Shown here: positions 1-6,028 of the stretch, piece by piece | How positions within the stretch are numbered: position 1 is the first letter of the stretch | Layout of the letters: each line of letters opens with the position of its first letter | Source of the DNA: Planctomycetota bacterium | Lineage (GTDB): Bacteria > Planctomycetota > Phycisphaerae > UBA1845 > CAIVHJ01 | NCBI GenBank assembly: GCA_022573485.1 | Contig: JACZTW010000056.1 | Location: 1 to 14,622 of the forward strand | DNA: 14,622 nucleotides | Direction of reading: 5' to 3' | The notes under the pieces: model-generated | Told to the model about the DNA's origin: nothing | The model's database searches: none | The model's input: the letters and a program-made list of their open reading frames with translations, nothing else | Translations under genes and position numbers: made by a program

Positions 1-1
1 G

Positions 2-67
2 GCGGGTACGCGGGTGGCGGAGTCTCGGCAGGCAGCGTTCAAGCTGTTGAACGAGCGGGGGCTGTAA
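2..67 (+). pseudogene. gspF: 5' part of gspF, ended by in-frame TAA
   Basis: Frame 2 is open from the window edge and reads GTRVAESRQAAFKLLNERGL, then TAA at 65-67, then PVKIDEGGEAAKSTLIS in the same frame, straight into the recognisable GspF body. In family proteins this stretch is the start of the cytoplasmic N-terminal region, where a pattern like 'A...L...GL.PV.I' is usual, so the stop interrupts one original reading frame. It could be a real nonsense mutation or a base error. TAA also ends gspF itself (1151-1153) and gspK (6026-6028), so codon reassignment is unlikely. Confidence 0.65.
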
Positions 68-145
68 CCGGTAAAAATCGACGAAGGCGGTGAAGCGGCC
101 AAGTCGACGCTGATCAGCACGCGGCGGCGGATCAAGCTGCGGCAC

Positions 146-1153
146 GTGGCCGGCTTCTACGGGCAACTCGCCGACTTGCTCCGGGCGGGCGTGCCCATGA
201 TGCGTTCGCTCGAGGTGCTGGCCCGGCAGTCGTCCAATCCGTTGATGAAGGAAATCTCGCGCGAGATTGCCGAGGATGTCGCCGGCGGGATGAGTCTGGC
301 CGACGCCATGAGCAAGCATCCGCAGGCATTTGTGGAGCTGTATGTCTCGATGGTGCGTGCGGGCGAGCGCGGCGGGTTTCTGGAGGATGTGCTCACGCGG
401 GTGTCCAACTTCATCGAGCGGCAGGACGAACTGCGCAGCAAGCTGATCGGCTCGATGATTTATCCCTGCGTGTTGCTGTTCGTCGGCTCGAGCCTGATTA
501 CCATGCTCCTGACTTATTTTGTGCCCAAGCTCAGGCCCTTTATCGAGCGCGCCAAGCCAAACATTCTGACACATGTGGTGTTCGGCGTGTCGGATTTTCT
601 GTCCGGTTACGGCGTGTGGATACTCATTGTATTGTTCGGCACGGTCACCGTTGTGTTGGCCTACGCCCGCACCGATGCCGGCCGGCGGAGCATTGATCTT
701 TGGAAGCTGAAAATTCCGGTCCTGGGGCGGACGCTGATAATGGTTTCTTTGTGCCGCTTCTGCCGCATCCTCGGCACGTTGCTGGCCAGCGGCGTGCCGA
801 TCTTGCAGGCCCTGCGGATCTCGCGTGATTCAGCCGGCAATCAAATCCTCGCAGAAGAAATCGACAAAGCTACCGACTCTGTGCAAAAAGGCAAGCAAAT
901 GTCGGAACCCTTCAGTCAGTGTCCCTTTTTCCCGTTGGACATGGTGGACATGATCGCCGTCGCGGAAGAGAGCAACAGCCTGGAGAAAGTTCTGGTGCAG
1001 ATCGCAGACACCAACGAGGTCCGTACAGCGCGGTCCATCGACTTGGGCGTGCGGATGGTTGAGCCTCTGCTGCTGACTGCGATCGCCGGGGTCGTCGCCG
1101 CCATCGCCATCGCCCTGCTGGTACCGATCCTGACCATGAGTGCAAACATGTAA
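146..1153 (+). CDS. gspF: Type II secretion inner-membrane platform protein GspF (N-terminally truncated)
   Basis: GspF is the polytopic inner-membrane platform protein that couples the GspE ATPase to pseudopilin assembly. This open part (335 aa from GTG 146) has two T2SSF domains: about residues 1-124, with the GxL-like glutamate motif RAGERGGFLEDVL at 71-83, and about 200-325, with the matching AVAEESNSLEKVL at 271-283. Membrane segments lie at about 101-124, 155-173 and 306-329, the usual three. The family is normally about 400 aa. The missing start is the in-frame stretch before 146, cut by TAA at 65-67. GTG 146 is simply the first usable start after that stop; no convincing ribosome-binding site precedes it, so re-initiation is not assured. 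It is first in the visible operon, 58 bases before gspG. The family call is firm; whether the protein is made intact is open. Confidence 0.9.
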   Translation: MAGFYGQLADLLRAGVPMMRSLEVLARQSSNPLMKEISREIAEDVAGGMSLADAMSKHPQAFVELYVSMVRAGERGGFLEDVLTRVSNFIERQDELRSKLIGSMIYPCVLLFVGSSLITMLLTYFVPKLRPFIERAKPNILTHVVFGVSDFLSGYGVWILIVLFGTVTVVLAYARTDAGRRSIDLWKLKIPVLGRTLIMVSLCRFCRILGTLLASGVPILQALRISRDSAGNQILAEEIDKATDSVQKGKQMSEPFSQCPFFPLDMVDMIAVAEESNSLEKVLVQIADTNEVRTARSIDLGVRMVEPLLLTAIAGVVAAIAIALLVPILTMSANM

Positions 1154-1166
1154 CCCGCCACGGGTT
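1152..1166 (+). promoter_or_regulatory. Short hairpin at the gspF stop / gspG leader
   Basis: AACCCG (1152-1157), loop CCA, CGGGTT (1161-1166) is a perfect 6-bp inverted repeat overlapping the gspF stop codon. There is no T-run after it, so it does not look like an intrinsic terminator. It lies in the longest gap between genes here (1154-1211), just upstream of the major pseudopilin. It could stabilise or separate the gspG message; that role is inference only. Confidence 0.3.
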
Positions 1167-1199
1167 GAGGAGTATAAGAGTTCAGAGGTTCGCGAGATT

Positions 1200-1204
1200 A
1201 GGAG
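1200..1204 (+). promoter_or_regulatory. Ribosome-binding site of gspG
   Basis: AGGAG lies 7 bases before ATG 1212. It decides for this start over GTG 1140, which would overlap gspF and add 24 residues to the leader, and over ATG 1227. Confidence 0.65.
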
Positions 1205-1211
1205 TTTTGAT

Positions 1212-1655
1212 ATGGGTCCACAGAGAATGTATCGACATCGGGGTTTTACGCTCCTGGAAGTGATGCTGGTGTTGGGGATTCTGGTCGTGCTGGCAGCGTT
1301 CGTCATTCCGACGATCACCGGCGCGGGCGCCGAAGCTTACAAGAAGGCAGCTATTGCGATGACCGGCCCGTCGGGCACGATCTCGATGGCCATCGAGCAG
1401 TACTTCCTGCAGCTCGGCACCTATCCTGAGACGCTGAGTGATTTGGGCGAGCGCCCCGACGATATTGATGATGACGATGAGCGCTGGTATCAGTTCGTCA
1501 ACAGCTCGGCAGACTTCCTGGATCCGTGGGGCGAGGAACTCGTTTATCGCTATCCGGGTGATGTCAACGAGGAAGGCTTCGACCTTCTGAGCAAAGGCCC
1601 GGACAAAGAGGAAGACACCGAGGACGATATCGGGAACTTCCGCAAGGAAGACTGA
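1212..1655 (+). CDS. gspG: Major pseudopilin GspG
   Basis: GspG is the main subunit of the periplasmic pseudopilus that pushes substrates through the outer-membrane channel. The 147-aa protein has an 11-residue leader ending RHRG, then FTLLEVMLVLGILVVLAAF, a classic class III (prepilin) signal with Glu at +5. The C-terminal part keeps the family hallmarks DPWGEELVYRYPG and GPDKEEDTEDDIGNF, the latter corresponding to the calcium-binding loop of GspG. Length matches the family (about 140-150 aa). The stretch between them is unusually acidic (ERPDDIDDDDER). ATG 1212 is chosen because AGGAG sits 7 bases upstream. The gene is followed two bases later by gspH. As the subunit needed in greatest amount, it is the only pseudopilin here with its own short leader region and strong ribosome-binding site after a gap. 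Confidence 0.93.
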   Translation: MGPQRMYRHRGFTLLEVMLVLGILVVLAAFVIPTITGAGAEAYKKAAIAMTGPSGTISMAIEQYFLQLGTYPETLSDLGERPDDIDDDDERWYQFVNSSADFLDPWGEELVYRYPGDVNEEGFDLLSKGPDKEEDTEDDIGNFRKED

Positions 1656-1657
1656 TC

Positions 1658-2497
1658 GTGCAACTCGGTGGGAACAGCGCCGCGAAACGGGGGCGTTCAT
1701 TCGTGATCGAGTGTCCGCGCGGGCTGAAGCCCGCGGCTCGTGGTGCGTTTTCATTGCTGGAGCTGATGCTGGTGCTGGGGTTGCTGGCGCTGATGGCGTT
1801 CATGGTGGTGCCCAGCTTCAGATCGCCGCTGGCGCGTTCGTCGCTGCCGGAATCGGGCGGACGGATGCGGGCGCTGCTGACGCTCACGCGGGCCAATGCC
1901 ATGCTCGACGGGCTGCGCTATCGCGTTCGCTTCCTCGATGAGTTCGACGACGAGTGGGAAGAACTGTCCGAACACGATCGACGCCAGCCGTACATCGAAT
2001 TCGAGGCGGACCCCATCGAGGAGCCGGAAGAGTTCTATCCAGTCAAGGCGTCGTGGGCGATCGCGGATACTTTTCTCGGAGACGTGTGGTGTTTCCAGGT
2101 GCGGTTCGGCGAACCGACGTTCGAGAGCGTCATCGCGGAACTCGAAGAGCAGGAATTCGCCGATGAGGAACAACTCAAGGAAGAAATGGGATTGGAGCGG
2201 GATGAGCCCTGGGTGCTCATCTTTGATCCTGACGGCACCAGCGAGTGGATGACGTTTCGATTGATCGACGTGCCGTACGATGACTTCGAAGAGTCGGAAC
2301 TGGAGAACTACCCGCAACTCGACGTGATCTACGACGGCCGACTGGGCATGGTGTTCCTGCAACGGCCGCTGAGCGAGGAAGAGATCGATGTGTTGCTGGA
2401 AAAAGGTCATTCGCCGATCCTGCGGCGCGATTTCCTCCGTCCCGAGCCGCTGACCGAAGACGACGTGCTCGAGATCAACATGCGAAAGAACGAATGA
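1658..2497 (+). CDS. gspH: Minor pseudopilin GspH-like
   Basis: Probable GspH, a minor pseudopilin. The N-terminus has a 30-residue leader ending AARGA, then FSLLELMLVLGLLALMAFMV with Glu at +5, so cleavage would fall after Ala rather than the usual Gly. Next come RANAMLDGLRYRVRF (about 78-92) and FDPDGTSEWMTFRL (about 189-202), a GspH-type core pattern. At 279 aa it is well above the usual 150-190. The excess is mainly a Glu/Asp-rich insertion at about 95-185 and a charged tail at 236-279. GTG 1658 is chosen because AAGGAAG lies 7 bases before it; GTG 1703 is an alternative. The leader contains the translated palindrome at 1718-1735. The stop overlaps the gspI start (ATGA, 2494-2497), implying coupled translation. 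Prepilin class is sure; H rather than another minor type rests on gene order and the core pattern. Confidence 0.82.
   Translation: MQLGGNSAAKRGRSFVIECPRGLKPAARGAFSLLELMLVLGLLALMAFMVVPSFRSPLARSSLPESGGRMRALLTLTRANAMLDGLRYRVRFLDEFDDEWEELSEHDRRQPYIEFEADPIEEPEEFYPVKASWAIADTFLGDVWCFQVRFGEPTFESVIAELEEQEFADEEQLKEEMGLERDEPWVLIFDPDGTSEWMTFRLIDVPYDDFEESELENYPQLDVIYDGRLGMVFLQRPLSEEEIDVLLEKGHSPILRRDFLRPEPLTEDDVLEINMRKNE
1718..1735. repeat. REP-like palindrome inside the gspH leader
   Basis: CGCGGGCT, GA, AGCCCGCG is a perfect 8-bp inverted repeat, or a 7-bp stem with a TGAA loop. It is read through as PRGLKPAA in the gspH leader, 10 bases before the codon for the first mature residue. I recall similar GC-rich 'GGGCTGAAGCCC' palindromes being dispersed in several high-GC phyla; that is memory, not a search result. 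No T-run follows, and it is inside a coding region, so it is not read as a terminator. Confidence 0.6.
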
Positions 2498-3492
2498 GCA
2501 ACCGGAAACACGACAATCCTCAAGTCATTGCAGCGAACGCGCTTCCCTGTGGGTCACCGCTAAACGATCGACCCGCGCGTCGTTGCCCCAAAGCAATAAT
2601 CCGCAATCCGCAATCCGCAATCCGCAATCCGCATTTATCCCGTCGTCGTGGCGCTCTGTTACTGGAAGTGATCTTGGCGCTGACCATTCTGTTCATGGGC
2701 ATGTCGATCATCGGCATTCAGCTTCAGACGTCGATCAAGATCGGCTATGACAATGAGCGTCGGACGCAGGCATTGCTGCTGGCGGAGGCCAAGCTGGCCC
2801 AGCTCGACAGTGGGGCGATCAACCTCGAGCGCGAGATGGGCGCCGACGGCGTGATGGAGGGCGATTTCGGGAAGTCGTTTCCGGGCTATTTCTTCCGCTT
2901 CACGATGGTAGAGCACGACGACCTCGAGGACATCTTCGAGGTCACCACGGAAATCCTCTATGGCCCGCCCGAAGAAGACCTTGAGCCGGGCGACATCGAG
3001 GATGCCGAAGCCGTGCTGATGCTGTATTCGTTCCGCGCGACGCCGCCGACGCTGAACTTGCAGCGCGATTTCGGAGTGACCGACGAGAAAATCGAAGAGC
3101 TGGCAGCATCGCTGCCGCCGGATCTGGATCCGCTGGACTTCTCGCCGGCGGCGTTTGCAGAGATGGACCTGGAGACATTGTTGGAACTGATGCCGCTGCT
3201 CCTGGAAATCTTCGGGCAGGGATTCGGATTCTCATCTGAGCAGATTCAGCAAGCCATGGATATGGGCCTGCTCGATCCATCAAAATTGCCGACCGGGCCG
3301 GAGTCGTTTGACCCCACGCAGTTCCAGAGCGGGCAGCAGCCCAGACGCAAGAGACCGGTTGGGGGCGACACGCTGGAAGGCACGGGCGGGGCGCGCCCCA
3401 GGCCGCGCGGGGGTGAGCGTAAAGATCCGGCCGAGGGTGGCAGCGGGCGAGACGGCGACCGGCCTCGGCCGCGGGGCGGAGGGAGGTCATGA
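2494..3492 (+). CDS. gspI: Minor pseudopilin GspI-like, with long C-terminal extension
   Basis: GspI starts the minor-pseudopilin tip complex with J and K. The ATG at 2494 overlaps the gspH stop. The leader is 53 residues and ends SRRRG, followed by ALLLEVILALTILFMGMSII with Glu at +5. GspI-type features follow: a conserved polar helix (RRTQALLLAEAKLAQL, about 89-104) and a beta core to about 180. The family is usually near 120 aa, but this protein is 332. Residues 185-280 form an acidic, probably helical region, and 282-332 is an Arg/Gly/Pro-rich low-complexity tail with PRPRGG twice. The leader includes the peptide IRNPQSAIRNP, encoded by the AATCCGC array at 2598-2632. No start codon lies between the array and the cleavage site, so the array has to be translated. 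The gene overlaps gspJ by ATGA at 3489-3492. Confidence 0.85.
   Translation: MSNRKHDNPQVIAANALPCGSPLNDRPARRCPKAIIRNPQSAIRNPHLSRRRGALLLEVILALTILFMGMSIIGIQLQTSIKIGYDNERRTQALLLAEAKLAQLDSGAINLEREMGADGVMEGDFGKSFPGYFFRFTMVEHDDLEDIFEVTTEILYGPPEEDLEPGDIEDAEAVLMLYSFRATPPTLNLQRDFGVTDEKIEELAASLPPDLDPLDFSPAAFAEMDLETLLELMPLLLEIFGQGFGFSSEQIQQAMDMGLLDPSKLPTGPESFDPTQFQSGQQPRRKRPVGGDTLEGTGGARPRPRGGERKDPAEGGSGRDGDRPRPRGGGRS
2598..2632 (+). repeat. Five tandem AATCCGC heptamers in the gspI leader
   Basis: Five perfect, abutting copies of AATCCGC. Because 7 is not a multiple of 3, the array is read in all three frames in turn and gives a 7-residue peptide period (IRNPQSA). It ends 21 bases before the first codon of mature GspI. 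The same heptamer, in both orientations, flanks the gspJ-gspK junction. Confidence 0.95.
3481..3486 (+). promoter_or_regulatory. Ribosome-binding site of gspJ
   Basis: GGGAGG sits within the end of gspI. It is only 2 bases from ATG 3489 but 5 from the second ATG at 3492, so initiation may occur at either. Both give the same mature protein. Confidence 0.55.
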
Positions 3493-4313
3493 TGATCCGC
3501 CGTCGTGGGTTCACGCTGCTGGAAGTCATGCTGTCGCTGTCGCTGGTGCTGCTGCTTCTGTCGATCCTGTTCCAGTTCTATCGCAACACGATGGAACATC
3601 GCCAACGGGGATTGGCGGCTGTGCAGGAAGCGCATCTGGCACGCGTACTGCTGCGGCAGATCACCGACGAAATTCGGGCGGCCGGCGGATTCGTACCCGG
3701 TTTCGGGCCGGGCGTGATCGGCCAGCGTTACGACCTGACCATGCAGACCATCGATGTGCCCAGTAAGGAGCTGCTCCGCAAGCGAGACCGTTTTGAGAAT
3801 CCGCTGCCGGGCCAGCACGATGTTAAGCAAGTGCGTTACTTCATTGCCTGGGACGAAGACATTGTTGACGAGGAAGGCATCCCGCTGGCGCTCGGACTGG
3901 TGCGCCAGGAACTCAAGACGCTGCGCCAAGCAGTGGTGACGACCGGCGAGGTCGATGAGCGGGAATTCGAGGCCGAGGACGAAGACGTCGAGCGCTCTTT
4001 CAAGTTGCAACTCTACGCGCCGACCGTCAAGTATCTGGAGTTTCGCTACTTTGACGGGGCGGACTGGCACCGCGACTGGACCATCTCGACGGGCAATGCG
4101 CTGCCGCAAATGATCCGCGTCACGCTGGGCTACGAGACGCAAATGCAGGAGGACATGGAGATCGAGTTCGACGAGGAAGACTTCGAGTTCGAGGAAGACG
4201 AGATTTTTCCGCCGCGGAGTTACACGGCCTATGTGCGGCTGATGCAGGCCGACACGTTCTTCGGTTCGCGCGTGACGCGCGCGGCAGCCGATCTGTCTGA
4301 AGGCGGAATTTGA
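3489..4313 (+). CDS. gspJ: Minor pseudopilin GspJ
   Basis: GspJ packs with GspI and GspK at the pseudopilus tip. It has a short normal leader (MMIRRRG) and then FTLLEVMLSLSLVLLLLSIL with Glu at +5. The GspJ signature is clear at about 179-212: TVKYLEFRYFDGADWHRDW followed by LPQMIRVTL. The protein is 274 aa, longer than the usual 200 or so. Residues 219-240 are an extreme acidic stretch (about half of it Glu/Asp) inserted before the last strands, and 155-169 is another acidic run. The start overlaps the gspI stop. The final codons GGI and the TGA stop lie in the heptamer repeat region beginning near 4303, so the C-terminus may have been set by the repeat. Translation probably passes straight on to gspK. 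Confidence 0.9.
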   Translation: MMIRRRGFTLLEVMLSLSLVLLLLSILFQFYRNTMEHRQRGLAAVQEAHLARVLLRQITDEIRAAGGFVPGFGPGVIGQRYDLTMQTIDVPSKELLRKRDRFENPLPGQHDVKQVRYFIAWDEDIVDEEGIPLALGLVRQELKTLRQAVVTTGEVDEREFEAEDEDVERSFKLQLYAPTVKYLEFRYFDGADWHRDWTISTGNALPQMIRVTLGYETQMQEDMEIEFDEEDFEFEEDEIFPPRSYTAYVRLMQADTFFGSRVTRAAADLSEGGI

Positions 4314-4347
4314 GGAATTGCGGAATGCGGATTTCGGATTGCGGATT
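4303..4347 (-). repeat. Heptamer array, inverted orientation, spanning gspJ stop and gspK start
   Basis: Abutting 7-base units GCGGAAT (4320), GCGGATT (4327), TCGGATT (4334) and GCGGATT (4341) are the reverse complement of AATCCGC, with degenerate units extending back to GCGGAAT at 4303 and GAGGAAT at 4312. The gspJ stop TGA (4311-4313), a GAGG ribosome-binding site (4312-4315) and the gspK ATG (4325-4327, formed where GCGGAAT meets GCGGATT) all lie in it. Confidence 0.85.
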
Positions 4348-6028
4348 TGAGAACGGCGTTGACCGTAGGCGAGGATTCGCTCCAGCGTGTGAATCTGCGC
4401 TCCAGTCCGATCGTGTTGTTCGCCGCGCAATTCGCAATCCGCAATCCGCAATCCGCAATCCGCAATTTGCAACCCGCAATCGTGGTTTGGTACTGGTGAT
4501 GATGTTGTTCATCCTGGCGCTGTTGGGCATTTTGGTGGCGAGCTTTGCGTTTGAAGTGAACGCCCATCGCGCCGCCGTGCATGCCACGCAGAACCAAGTG
4601 CAACTGCGCCTGGCGGCGGAGTCGGGCATTCAGCACGCCCTGCTGATCCTGCGCGAGACGCGCCACGATCCGAGCGTGTGGTACGACAATGAAGAATTGT
4701 TCCACAATCAAGTGGTGTGGAGCATGCTGGGTGATGAGGCTCGCCGCGACGTGGACGAGGAACTCGATCGGACCAAGATGACCTTCCGCTACAGTCTGGT
4801 GGCGGACGATCCGCTCGACGACCATGCCTCGGTGCGCTACGGCATTACCGACGAATCGAGCAAGCTGAACCTCAATCTCGCGACGGCCGAGCAACTGGCC
4901 ACGCTGTTTTCGGCGGTGCTGCCGGAGGAGACCGAGATCGAGCCGCTGATTGACGCTCTGCTGGACTGGCGGGATCAAGACGATGAGCTTCGCGAGCAGG
5001 GGGCGGAGATGGAGCACTACATGGCGCTGGATCCGCCATACACGATCAAGAACGGTTCGTTCGAGACTGTCGAGGAACTGCTTTTGGTGGCCGGCTTCAC
5101 GCCGGAAATCCTGTACGGCGAGGACTTCAATCGCAACGGCATCCTGGATCCCAACGAGCAGGACGGCAAACTGACGCTGCCGCTGGACAATCAGGACGAC
5201 GTTCTACATCGTGGGGCATACCCCTATTTGACGGTTTGGTCGCGCGACTTGAACCGCAGCAACGACAACCTGCCGCGTCTCGATTTGAACGGCGATATCC
5301 GCGAGCTGCAAGAGGGCTTGAGCGAGTACGTCGACGAAGAAATCATCAACTACATTATTGCGGCACGCAACAACGGCACCACATTCAGCAGTCCCGTGCA
5401 ACTGCTCGACGGTTCCTACACCGTCGGTGGCAATACTGGTAAGGGCAAAGCGCCGCGCGGCGGTGATAACTCCGACAAGGGCGCGAATGATGATGCCAAT
5501 ACTGGTAAGGACGGTGGCGGCGGCGGCGGCGGGAGCGGTTCGTCCGGTCCACCGGTTTTCAGCCCGGTGACTGCTGAAGATTTGCCGGTGCTGTGTGATC
5601 GCACGACGGCGATTCGACAGCCGGGACAAATGGGCTTGATCAATATTAACACCGCGCCGCGCGAGGTATTGCGGTGCTTGGTCAACAGTAGTTTCTCCGA
5701 AGAAGATGTAGATGCGATCATTGCCGCGCGAGCCAATCTCGAAGGAGAGCAACTGGCTACGGTGGCTTGGCCGCTGACCGAGAGTGTGATTTCACAACAG
5801 GCGCTGGCGTCGATCTATGCACAGATCACAGCCCGCGCCCAGCAGTTCCACATTGAGGCGATCGGGCACGCCGATCACCTCGGCATGATGGTTCGTTTAG
5901 AGGCCGTGGTCGAACTCCGCGGCCACGTGCCGCAGTTTATGTATTACCGGGATCTCACGGCATTGGGCACCTACCCGATCCGCGGCACCCGCGAAGGAGA
6001 TGAAGTTGTTCGGTCTCAGCGGAGATAA
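4325..6028 (+). CDS. gspK: Minor pseudopilin GspK, with EF-hand loop and Gly-rich insert
   Basis: GspK caps the pseudopilus tip. From ATG 4325 (GAGG 9 bases upstream) the protein is 567 aa; TTG 4310, overlapping the gspJ stop, would add five residues. The leader is 54 residues ending RNRG, then LVLVMMLFILALLGILVASF, lacking Glu at +5 as is usual for GspK. The T2SSK body follows: an HhH-like segment KLNLNLATAEQL (180-191) with LLDWRDQDDE (212-221), and a second with INTAPREVL (441-449). Residues 267-278 (D.N.NG.LDPNE) are a complete 12-residue EF-hand loop. Residues 370-410 are a Gly/Asp/Lys linker with seven or more consecutive Gly. Family length is about 320 aa, so it is greatly extended. 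The leader contains repeat-encoded AIRNPQSAIRNPQ. The end overlaps the next gene by 29 bases. Confidence 0.92.
   Translation: MRISDCGFENGVDRRRGFAPACESALQSDRVVRRAIRNPQSAIRNPQFATRNRGLVLVMMLFILALLGILVASFAFEVNAHRAAVHATQNQVQLRLAAESGIQHALLILRETRHDPSVWYDNEELFHNQVVWSMLGDEARRDVDEELDRTKMTFRYSLVADDPLDDHASVRYGITDESSKLNLNLATAEQLATLFSAVLPEETEIEPLIDALLDWRDQDDELREQGAEMEHYMALDPPYTIKNGSFETVEELLLVAGFTPEILYGEDFNRNGILDPNEQDGKLTLPLDNQDDVLHRGAYPYLTVWSRDLNRSNDNLPRLDLNGDIRELQEGLSEYVDEEIINYIIAARNNGTTFSSPVQLLDGSYTVGGNTGKGKAPRGGDNSDKGANDDANTGKDGGGGGGGSGSSGPPVFSPVTAEDLPVLCDRTTAIRQPGQMGLININTAPREVLRCLVNSSFSEEDVDAIIAARANLEGEQLATVAWPLTESVISQQALASIYAQITARAQQFHIEAIGHADHLGMMVRLEAVVELRGHVPQFMYYRDLTALGTYPIRGTREGDEVVRSQRR
4429..4477 (+). 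repeat. Heptamer array (AATCCGC) in the gspK leader
   Basis: Seven abutting units: AATTCGC, four perfect AATCCGC (4436-4463), AATTTGC and AACCCGC. The array is opposite in orientation to that at 4303-4347, with about 80 bases between the two, so the DNA or mRNA could fold back into a long stem. It ends 9 bases before the first codon of mature GspK (4487). With the left arm it makes a compact element of about 160-175 bases with inverted repetitive ends, MITE-like in shape. Confidence 0.93.
5431..5510 (+). repeat. 14-bp direct repeats 66 bp apart in gspK linker
   Basis: CAATACTGGTAAGG occurs at 5431-5444 and again at 5497-5510. The 66-base spacing is 22 codons, so frame is kept and the peptide NTGK is repeated. 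The second copy leads into the poly-Gly run. This suggests the Gly-rich linker grew by in-frame duplication. Confidence 0.75.
5995..5999 (+). promoter_or_regulatory. Ribosome-binding site for the PilM-PilN gene
   Basis: AGGAG directly abuts ATG 6000, too close for normal initiation, but is 6 bases from TTG 6006. Either start gives nearly the same protein; the spacing favours TTG 6006. Confidence 0.5.

Noticed and set aside
65..67. TAA reassigned to a sense codon
   Set aside because: TAA serves as the natural stop of gspF (1151-1153) and gspK (6026-6028).
1140..1211. Longer GspG starting at GTG 1140
   Set aside because: It would overlap gspF and lengthen the leader, while AGGAG at 1200-1204 fits ATG 1212.
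1718..1735. Intrinsic terminator
   Set aside because: There is no T-run after the stem and it lies inside the coding region of gspH.
2598..2632. CRISPR-like array
   Set aside because: Units are 7 bases and abut with no spacers; no cas genes are seen.
3246..4472. 408-codon open frame on the minus strand
   Set aside because: It is antisense to gspI/gspJ/gspK, whose proteins have clear family motifs. High GC and the heptamer repeats keep it open, and its product shows no domain.
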